Assembly: GCA_023251335.1 (NCBI GenBank)
Contig: JAHEZA010000229.1
Coordinates: 1-5,123 of the forward strand
DNA length: 5,123 nucleotides
Direction: 5' to 3'
Source: Chitinophagaceae bacterium
GTDB taxonomy: Bacteria; Bacteroidota; Bacteroidia; Chitinophagales; Chitinophagaceae
A model generated the notes under the pieces. That model searched no databases. It was not told the DNA's origin and was given only the letters and a program-made list of their open reading frames with translations. The position numbers and the translations under genes are program-made. Shown here in pieces: positions 1 through 5,123 of this stretch (positions are counted from its first letter, which is position 1; every line of letters starts with the position of its first letter).

Positions 1-1002
1 TATCGCGATCACCGTTCAATGGATTCCACATTTTTCTCTAATGTGGTTCCCGCAGGTCACTACCTTGCTATCATTGCGGGCACCATCATTGGAAGCGTTT
101 CATTTATCGGTAGTATGATTGCCTGGGGGAAATTAAGTGGAAAAGTAAAAGATTATTCTTTTAAAGGGCAGCATCTGTTTAATATTCTTCTTCTTCTTTT
201 GGTGTTGGCAACCGCCGTATTTACTTATTTTTCAAATACTCAAACCGTAAATATTCCTTTCTTCATTACTGTAGGATTAGCGCTTTTGTATGGGGTGTTT
301 TTTGTGTTGCCGATTGGCGGAGCAGATATGCCGGTCGTTATTTCATTATTGAATTCTTTCACAGGCGTGGCGGCTGCTTGTGGTGGTTTTTTATATAATA
401 ATAAGGCGATGCTTACCGGCGGCATCCTGGTGGGTGCGGCAGGAACATTGCTTACTATCCTCATGTGCCGGGCCATGAACCGCAGCCTGATGAACGTACT
501 GATTGGATCGTTTGGTGGCAATGCACATTCGGATGCAGGTGCAAAAAGTGAACATGGAAATATCAAAGAAATTTCTGTGAGTGACGCAGCAATGCTAATG
601 GCATATTCAAAAAAAGTAATGATAGTTCCGGGGTATGGATTGGCCGTGGCGCAGGCCCAACATACCTGTCATGAGTTGGAAAAAGCACTGGAAGAAAAAG
701 GAGTTGACGTGGAATACGCCATTCATCCGGTAGCCGGGCGTATGCCGGGCCACATGAATGTGTTGTTGGCGGAGGCCGATGTGAGTTATGATAAATTACG
801 GGAAATGGAAGATGCAAATGAAGACTTCAAATCTACCGATGTGGTATTAATTCTTGGCGCTAATGATGTGGTAAACCCCGCAGCAAAAAATGATCCTTCT
901 TCGCCCATATACGGAATGCCAATACTGGAAGTAGAACTGGCAAAAAATGTAATCATTAATAAAAGAAGTATGAAGCCCGGATATGCCGGTATAGAAAACT
1001 AA
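1..1002 (+). CDS. pntB: NAD(P) transhydrogenase beta subunit, 5' partial, with premature in-frame stop
   Basis: PntB forms part of the membrane channel and the NADP(H)-binding domain III of proton-translocating transhydrogenase, which uses the proton gradient to reduce NADP+ with NADH. The frame is open from base 1, so the first ATG (19) is probably internal: about 130 N-terminal residues of a roughly 460-residue family lie upstream. Hydrophobic membrane segments fill about 60-520. Domain III follows, with the nucleotide fingerprint GYGLAVAQAQ at 631-660, the HPVAGRMPGHMNVLLAEA block at about 724-777, GANDVVNPAA at 856-885, and the KRSM...GYAG NADP(H)-covering loop from 961. A TAA at 1000-1002 stops translation right after GYAGIEN, where family members continue for about 28 more residues. 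The alpha-subunit genes would be expected upstream, outside the window. The family call is very secure; whether the product is functional is uncertain. Confidence 0.96.
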   Translation, partial: YRDHRSMDSTFFSNVVPAGHYLAIIAGTIIGSVSFIGSMIAWGKLSGKVKDYSFKGQHLFNILLLLLVLATAVFTYFSNTQTVNIPFFITVGLALLYGVFFVLPIGGADMPVVISLLNSFTGVAAACGGFLYNNKAMLTGGILVGAAGTLLTILMCRAMNRSLMNVLIGSFGGNAHSDAGAKSEHGNIKEISVSDAAMLMAYSKKVMIVPGYGLAVAQAQHTCHELEKALEEKGVDVEYAIHPVAGRMPGHMNVLLAEADVSYDKLREMEDANEDFKSTDVVLILGANDVVNPAAKNDPSSPIYGMPILEVELAKNVIINKRSMKPGYAGIEN

Positions 1003-1089
1003 TTATTTTATCAGCCGAAAACTTCAATGCTTTTTGGCGATGCAAAAAAAGTATTGCAGGAAATCCTGGCCGAACTGAAAGAGATTTAG
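1003..1089 (+). pseudogene. pntB: Detached in-frame C-terminal end of pntB
   Basis: Directly after the TAA at 1000-1002, the same frame reads 28 codons to a TAG at 1087-1089. The translation starts LFYQPKTSMLFGDAKK and ends in LAELKEI. This matches the usual PntB C-terminus (compare E. coli, as remembered: NPLFF, then MLFGDAK, then a short helix), which supplies the last strand and helix of the NADP-binding domain. One codon, normally a sense codon between the Asn and the Leu, is therefore a stop. There is no start codon that would make this a separate gene; the only ATG (1027) is inside the strand. It could be a recent nonsense mutation, a sequencing or assembly error, or a readthrough site. 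The sequence alone cannot tell these apart. Confidence 0.88.
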
Positions 1090-1245
1090 ATCGGAGGCTT
1101 CACCAGTAAACTAACTTATTTCGGAATTTTCCATTCTGATAAAATTGTTTTGTTCCATTTTTCCCACTTCATTTGGAGATAGAAAACGCTGTAGCCTGAA
1201 AACAGTAAACAAACAAATATTAGATATTTCCACTCGTTACGCTAC
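1090..1245. other. Convergent intergenic stretch with no assigned gene
   Basis: This AT-rich stretch lies between the end of the pntB frame and the terminator of the minus-strand pair. No hairpin followed by a T run is seen that would terminate pntB. On the minus strand two overlapping frames stay open for about 41 codons. One of them (1116-1241) would encode a hydrophobic stretch followed by a Trp- and Lys-rich tail, but it has no ATG until the last 18 codons and no visible promoter. I do not call a gene here. Confidence 0.5.
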
Positions 1246-1279
1246 AAAAAAAAATCCTTCACGTTTTTTGTGAAGGATT
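1246..1279 (-). terminator. Rho-independent terminator of the DUF1573 pair
   Basis: A perfect 10-base inverted repeat has arms AATCCTTCAC (1253-1262) and GTGAAGGATT (1270-1279) around a 7-base loop. Read on the minus strand, the hairpin runs directly into a U tract (complement of the A run 1246-1254). It lies 26 bases past the TAG of the 1306-1728 gene. On the plus strand the hairpin is not followed by a continuous T run, so it serves the minus-strand operon, although it may slow readthrough from pntB. Confidence 0.9.
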
Positions 1280-1305
1280 AGAATCTATACTGATAATTTT
1301 TTGAC

Positions 1306-1728
1306 CTACTTTTTAGCGCTGGTTTTGTCATTCTTTAAAGCGTCAAAAGCTGCTGCTGTCAGCACCTCGCCAGTAAGTTTTACAAATTTTACATCATCCG
1401 CCCCTGCAAATTTTACAGTCAGCGTTTTATCAATCTGACCTAAGGCAGCAGCGTTGAAAGTAGCTTTTATTGTGCCTGTTTTACCTGGCGCAATTGGAGA
1501 TTTCGTATAATCGGAAACAGTGCAACCGCATGAAGGCCTGGCTTCTTCTATCAACAGAGGTTCGGTCCCTACATTGGTAACGGTAATAGTAGCCTCAGCC
1601 GGTACATTTTGTTTTATCTTTCCGAAATCATAAGTATCCACACTTAGTTTAGCGATATCATTCGCTTTTTTCTGTGCAAATAATGAAGTAGAGCTTAAAA
1701 GAGCGATTGCTAACAATAATCTTTTCAT
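1306..1728 (-). CDS. Secreted DUF1573 domain protein (140 aa)
   Basis: This is a small exported protein of the DUF1573 family, an immunoglobulin-like beta-sandwich domain widespread in Bacteroidota. I know of no established biochemical role. Residues 1-18 form a type I signal peptide (MKRLLLAI..., cleavage likely after SLFA before Gln19), so the product should be periplasmic or exported. The domain begins at YDFGKI (33-38), has the family TNxG turn (51-54), the SCGCT motif with Cys67 and Cys69, and ends at the LTGEV strand (118-122). A short Ala/Lys-rich tail containing LKND (131-134) follows. The gene lies 19 bases downstream of a paralogue on the same strand, and a strong terminator follows its stop. 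The start fits the signal peptide; no Shine-Dalgarno sequence is seen, only an A-rich leader. The paired Cys could form a disulfide or bind a ligand, which is inference. Confidence 0.92.
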   Translation of the reverse strand: MKRLLLAIALLSSTSLFAQKKANDIAKLSVDTYDFGKIKQNVPAEATITVTNVGTEPLLIEEARPSCGCTVSDYTKSPIAPGKTGTIKATFNAAALGQIDKTLTVKFAGADDVKFVKLTGEVLTAAAFDALKNDKTSAKK

Positions 1729-1747
1729 AATGTGGTTTGTTTAAATT

Positions 1748-2263
1748 TTATTGATCGTTTTTTAACGTGTTTAAAGAGGTATTAACAGGAGCGGAAGTAA
1801 CTGGTGTTTTCCATACTTCGCCTTTAATAATAATTTGTTTGCTTTGACTGCCGCTATAATTAATAGTAACGGATTTGTTAAAGGGGCCTTCGTTAGCGGC
1901 GTTATAACCTACTTTAATGACCGCCGTAGCGCCAACTGCTACAGTATCTTTGCTCCATTCCGGAGTGGTACAGCCGCAGCTTGCTCTTACGTTTTCAAGC
2001 GCAAAGGGAGCATCTCCGGTATTTGTAAATTCAAAATCATGGGTCACTGGTTTACCCTGTGGAATTTTTCCGAAATCATATTCAGTTTCCTTCAATGTAA
2101 GGCTTTCTCTGGGGGCTACAGGCGCTGCGGTTACATCAGCGCGGGTTTGTGAAGAATTACTTATAGCATTTTTATTTTTTTTGCTTACTTTAGTAGCATT
2201 CCCTTGTGCGGTTGCAGCTAAAGAAAAAGCAACACATCCAATAATTGTAAATATTTTTTTCAT
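1748..2263 (-). CDS. Secreted DUF1573 domain protein (171 aa), first gene of the pair
   Basis: This is a paralogue of the downstream 140-residue protein and probably the promoter-proximal gene of a two-gene operon. Residues 1-19 are a signal peptide (MKKIFTIIGC...ATA, cleavage before Gln20). Cys10 after IIG loosely resembles a lipobox, but the hydrophobic core before it is too short, so type I cleavage is favoured. A low-complexity Lys/Asn/Ser/Ala linker (about 21-52) precedes the DUF1573 domain: YDFGKI (62-67), FTNTG (79-83), SCGCT with Cys96 and Cys98, and the final KGEV strand (147-150). The C-terminal tail ends in LKNDQ and shares LKND with its neighbour. The function is unknown; an envelope location is inferred from the signal peptide. 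The start is supported by the signal peptide and by the promoter 20 bases upstream. No Shine-Dalgarno sequence is seen. Confidence 0.92.
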   Translation of the reverse strand: MKKIFTIIGCVAFSLAATAQGNATKVSKKNKNAISNSSQTRADVTAAPVAPRESLTLKETEYDFGKIPQGKPVTHDFEFTNTGDAPFALENVRASCGCTTPEWSKDTVAVGATAVIKVGYNAANEGPFNKSVTINYSGSQSKQIIIKGEVWKTPVTSAPVNTSLNTLKNDQ

Positions 2264-2282
2264 ACTTCGTTTATAACAATTT

Positions 2283-2315
2283 CAAAGATACTAAAACGCC
2301 CTATATGGTTGCAAA
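2283..2315 (-). promoter_or_regulatory. Bacteroidota-type promoter for the DUF1573 operon
   Basis: On the minus strand, TTTG (complement of 2312-2315) is followed after exactly 21 bases by TATCTTTG (complement of 2283-2290). This fits the phylum's primary sigma consensus TTTG, 19-21 bases, TAnnTTTG. Transcription would begin near 2277, giving a leader of about 14 bases before the ATG at 2263. It is a sequence match only, but both boxes, the spacing and the position agree. Confidence 0.75.
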
Positions 2316-2361
2316 TTGTGGAAGGCTTTTGACTTTTTTAACATTCATCAATCATAATTAA

Positions 2362-2369
2362 TATTTTTG
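2362..2369 (+). promoter_or_regulatory. Candidate -7 box for the E1 gene
   Basis: TATTTTTG matches TAnnTTTG and ends 5 bases before the ATG at 2375. Transcription would start almost at the initiation codon, implying a leaderless or very short-leader mRNA. No clear TTTG is seen at the expected -33 distance; the nearest one (2328-2331) is about 30 bases away, and the expected place holds a T-rich run instead. T-rich 8-mers are common in this AT-rich spacer, so support is moderate. Confidence 0.45.
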
Positions 2370-2374
2370 CCTGT

Positions 2375-4762
2375 ATGGATATCAATCAAATCAGTGATGA
2401 AAACCTTTTAGAAAATCTGTCCTTTGAAAATTTTAGGGACGAGGTTCTGAAAGATTATAAAGTGATTTGCGAAAGCAGGGAAACGAGCTTATTGAGTAGA
2501 AAGGAAGTTTTGACAGGGAAAGCCAAGTTTGGGATTTTTGGCGATGGCAAGGAGGTAGCACAGGTAGCCATGGCAAAGTTTTTTATGCCGGGCGATTTTC
2601 GGGCGGGTTATTACCGGGATCAGACATTGATGTTTGCAGGGGGAATGGCTACCATAGAGCAGTTTTTTGCGCAACTTTATTCAGATCCGGATATCAAAAA
2701 TGAACCTTTTAGCGCCGGCAGGCAAATGAACGCACATTTCGCCACGCCTTTCGTAGATGAAAACGGAGACTGGCTTGACCTGGCAAACAGAAAGAATATT
2801 TCATCGGATATGGCGCCCACTTCCTCCCAAATGCCGAGAGCTTTAGGGCTGGCTTTTGCATCTAAAATTTTCAGAGAACTAGATATCCTTCATGAATTTG
2901 AGAATCTGAGCGATAATGGAAATGAAGTTTGCTTTTGCACCATTGGAGATTCGGCTACCTCAGAAGGGCATTTTTGGGAAGTAATGAATGCGGCTGGTGT
3001 ATTACAAATTCCTCTCGCTGTATTTGTATGGGATGATGGGTATGGAATTTCTGTTCCCAAAGAATATCAGACTACTAAGTCTTCTATTTCGAAAGCGTTA
3101 AGCGGTTTACAAAAAAAAGAAAATACCAACGGAATTAACATCTATAAACTGAAGGGATGGGATTATGCAGGCATGTGTGAAATACTGGAAGGCGCTATTA
3201 GAAATATGAGGGAAACCCATACGCCTGCACTTTTTCATGTAGATGAATTGACGCAGCCCCAGGGGCACTCCACTTCCGGCAGCCATGAACGTTATAAAAG
3301 CCCTGCGCGTCTTGCCTGGGAAAGAGAATGGGATTGCAAAAAGCAGATGCGCGACTGGATAATAGAGAACGCGCTGGCAAGTGATGAGGAATTAAGTGAA
3401 ATAGAGAGAGAAGCAAAATTATATGTAAAACAATGCAGAAACAGGGCCTGGGAAAAATACATTAATCCAATAAAAGCCCAGGTAAATGAGGCAGTTAGTC
3501 GTTTGCAAAAATTTAATACAATTGCTAAAAATAAGGAGATCGAAACACTTATAACTGATCTGAGAACTAACCGTGAACCGCTGAGAAGAGATGTAATGAA
3601 AGCCTTGGCAACGGTGATCGACCTGCACAGTTCCGGAAAAAATCCGGGTGAGATTAAAAGTTTTTATGAAAAACTAACTAAGGAAAACGAATCGATTTTT
3701 AATACCTACCTCTATAATGAAGGTCCAAAATCCGCCTTGAAGGTTGAACCTGTGGCGATTCAATATCATAATGACGACAAGGTGGTGAATGGATTTGGCA
3801 TACTGAACAGATACTTTGACGAACTATTCGCAACCAATAAAAAAGTGATTGCGTTTGGTGAGGATCTGGGGCATATTGGCGATGTAAACCAAGGTTTCAG
3901 CGGGCTACAGGAAAAATACGGGAAGGAAAGAATTTTTGATACGGGCATTCGGGAGCTAAGTATAATAGGCCAGGGAATCGGCCTTGCACTACGGGGATTG
4001 CGGCCTATCGCTGAAATACAATACCTGGATTATATGCTTTATGCGCTGGAACCGTTGAGCGATGATGTAAGTACAACACACTTTCGAACATTTGGCCAGC
4101 AAAGCGTTCCCTTAATTGTAAGGACAAGGGGCCATCGCCTTGAAGGTATCTGGCACAGTGGTTCTCCGATGGGAATGATTATTAATTCTCTCAGAGGAAT
4201 GTATGTATGCGTACCAAGAAATATGACGCAGGCGGTTGGGATGTACAATACTTTATTAGCCGGCAATGATCCGGGCATGGTGATTGAATGCTTAAATGGG
4301 TATCGGTTGAAAGAACGATTGCCATCTAATTTGCTGGAATACAGGGTTGCCTTGGGTACTCCTGAAATTATAAAGGAGGGCACGGATATTACAATTGTTT
4401 CATACGGATCGGTGCTTCGGATAATAGAAGAAGCTGCCGAGGTGCTGGACAAATTGAATATCAGTTGTGAGGTAATGGATGTGCAAACTTTACTGCCGTT
4501 TGATCTCCCTCATTCCATTCTCGATTCATTAAAGAAAACGAATCGTATTCTCTTTGTTGATGAAGATGTTCCGGGAGGCGCCGCGGGTTTTATGTTCAAC
4601 AAAGTGATGGAGGAGCAGGGTGGCTATCGCTGGCTGGATGTGGCGCCGCGAACGCTTACCGGCAAAAATCATCGCCCGTCTTATGGAAGCGATGGAGATT
4701 ATTTTAGTAAGCCAAATGTGGAAGACATTGTACGTGTGGCAAAAGAAATGATGGCGGAATAA
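2375..4762 (+). CDS. Fused alpha/beta E1 of a branched-chain-type 2-oxoacid dehydrogenase (795 aa)
   Basis: This is the thiamine diphosphate-dependent E1 that decarboxylates a 2-oxoacid and passes the acyl group to lipoyl-E2, with both subunits in one chain. The alpha part (about 1-330) has KAKFGIFGDGKE near the start, the YYRDQ motif (Arg81), the cofactor/Mg motif region GDSATSEG (191-198) to WDDGYGIS (219-226), and GHSTSGSHERYKSP (from 297), where His298-Ser299 align with the His-Ser pair of the phosphorylation loop in mitochondrial E1. A helical, charged linker spans about 335-458. The beta part (about 459-795) has GEDLG (495-499), Glu527 in IRELSIIG (the family cofactor-activating Glu), HSGSP with His594, and a transketolase C-terminal domain from about 670. 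It resembles the fused E1 of Bacteroidota often labelled 2-oxoisovalerate dehydrogenase. The substrate (branched-chain oxoacid or pyruvate) cannot be fixed from sequence. No E2 or E3 gene is adjacent. Confidence 0.93.
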   Translation: MDINQISDENLLENLSFENFRDEVLKDYKVICESRETSLLSRKEVLTGKAKFGIFGDGKEVAQVAMAKFFMPGDFRAGYYRDQTLMFAGGMATIEQFFAQLYSDPDIKNEPFSAGRQMNAHFATPFVDENGDWLDLANRKNISSDMAPTSSQMPRALGLAFASKIFRELDILHEFENLSDNGNEVCFCTIGDSATSEGHFWEVMNAAGVLQIPLAVFVWDDGYGISVPKEYQTTKSSISKALSGLQKKENTNGINIYKLKGWDYAGMCEILEGAIRNMRETHTPALFHVDELTQPQGHSTSGSHERYKSPARLAWEREWDCKKQMRDWIIENALASDEELSEIEREAKLYVKQCRNRAWEKYINPIKAQVNEAVSRLQKFNTIAKNKEIETLITDLRTNREPLRRDVMKALATVIDLHSSGKNPGEIKSFYEKLTKENESIFNTYLYNEGPKSALKVEPVAIQYHNDDKVVNGFGILNRYFDELFATNKKVIAFGEDLGHIGDVNQGFSGLQEKYGKERIFDTGIRELSIIGQGIGLALRGLRPIAEIQYLDYMLYALEPLSDDVSTTHFRTFGQQSVPLIVRTRGHRLEGIWHSGSPMGMIINSLRGMYVCVPRNMTQAVGMYNTLLAGNDPGMVIECLNGYRLKERLPSNLLEYRVALGTPEIIKEGTDITIVSYGSVLRIIEEAAEVLDKLNISCEVMDVQTLLPFDLPHSILDSLKKTNRILFVDEDVPGGAAGFMFNKVMEEQGGYRWLDVAPRTLTGKNHRPSYGSDGDYFSKPNVEDIVRVAKEMMAE

Positions 4763-4797
4763 CTTTTTTAATCGAACTAATCATTACGAAATTAGAG

Positions 4798-5091
4798 ATG
4801 ATAACCAATACCGAAAGGCGCTTTATTAATGAATGGGTTGAACAAAAAAGTGGCCCGAGATGGAAATATTATTTATTATTTGGTCTGGCCTGGACTGCTG
4901 TTTCCTTCCTGGTTATATTTTTTCTTACCAAGTTGTTTACTTCATTGTGGGCAACCGGCGGGGCAAATCTTATCTACATTTTTATTATCATTTCTTTGGT
5001 TACCGGGTTTCTTTATACCCATTTTACTTATGTTACCAATGAAAAAAAATATCATAGAATTATGGACAGGGAAAAAAGAAATGCCAATTAA
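4798..5091 (+). CDS. Small two-helix membrane protein of unknown function (97 aa)
   Basis: I do not recognise the family. The N-terminus is hydrophilic (residues 1-22, with Arg7, Arg8, Lys17 and Arg21). Two hydrophobic helices follow at about 24-47 and 57-78, separated by a short loop (WATGGAN). The C-terminus is basic (EKK, then REKR, about 82-94). Positive charges on both ends predict both termini in the cytoplasm with a short periplasmic loop. The gene follows the E1 stop by 35 bases with no terminator or promoter match between them, so co-transcription with E1 is likely. No Shine-Dalgarno sequence is seen, in line with the other genes. Codon use resembles its neighbours and the ATG is the first in frame. 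That it is a real gene is likely from its membrane-protein composition and position; its role is unknown. Confidence 0.75.
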   Translation: MITNTERRFINEWVEQKSGPRWKYYLLFGLAWTAVSFLVIFFLTKLFTSLWATGGANLIYIFIIISLVTGFLYTHFTYVTNEKKYHRIMDREKRNAN

Positions 5092-5123
5092 TGCGACATC
5101 ATTTTCTTTGATTTTTTTACAAT

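Noticed and set aside
1104..1214. Near-identical 12-mers CAGTAAACtAAC (1104-1115) and CAGTAAACaAAC (1203-1214) in the same orientation
   Set aside because: There are only two copies in AT-rich spacer DNA, with no third copy, mobile gene or associated inverted repeats, so chance is likely.
1835..2276. Plus-strand open frames across the DUF1573 gene
   Set aside because: They lie opposite a clear signal-peptide and DUF1573 coding sequence and encode no recognisable motifs; they are shadows of the real gene.
4039..4452. Long minus-strand open frame (137 codons) within the E1 gene
   Set aside because: It lies entirely inside the conserved beta part of E1, with no family-like features, so it is a by-product of the E1 codons.
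4777..4795. Small inverted repeat CTAAT/ATTAG between the E1 gene and the small membrane protein gene
   Set aside because: A 5-base AT-rich stem with a 9-base loop and no T run after it is too weak to be a terminator.
5092..5123. T-rich end of the window as a possible terminator or promoter
   Set aside because: No hairpin arms and no TAnnTTTG match are visible in the 32 bases available.

Overview
The window looks like an ordinary chromosomal segment of a Bacteroidota bacterium, possibly a Chitinophagaceae relative. The lineage call is an inference. It rests on four things: a one-polypeptide 2-oxoacid dehydrogenase E1 of the type common in that phylum; two small secreted DUF1573 proteins; a promoter matching the Bacteroidota pattern (TTTG, about 20 bases, TAnnTTTG); and no Shine-Dalgarno sequence before any of the four visible starts. 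The sequence is moderately AT-rich.

Layout: (1) Positions 1-1002, plus strand: the 3' two thirds of pntB (membrane NAD(P) transhydrogenase, beta subunit), cut by the window at its 5' end. An in-frame TAA at 1000-1002 ends the reading frame, but the same frame continues to 1089 and still encodes the recognisable last 28 residues of the family. (2) Positions 1090-1305: convergent intergenic space, holding an intrinsic terminator at about 1246-1279 that serves the minus strand. (3) Positions 1306-2263, minus strand: two tandem paralogous DUF1573 genes, probably one transcript from a good promoter at 2283-2315. (4) Positions 2264-2374: divergent promoter region. (5) Positions 2375-4762, plus strand: fused alpha/beta E1 of a branched-chain-type 2-oxoacid dehydrogenase complex. 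(6) Positions 4798-5091, plus strand: a small two-helix membrane protein, 35 bases downstream and probably co-transcribed. The last 32 bases hold nothing I can assign.

The genes do not form one obvious pathway. PntB (NADPH supply from the proton gradient) and the E1 enzyme (oxidative decarboxylation feeding acyl-CoA and NADH) are both central redox metabolism. The DUF1573 pair is an exported or periplasmic module of unknown role. I found no mobile element, CRISPR array, tRNA or rRNA, and no convincing new system. The most notable observation is the premature stop in pntB with its tail still preserved in frame.
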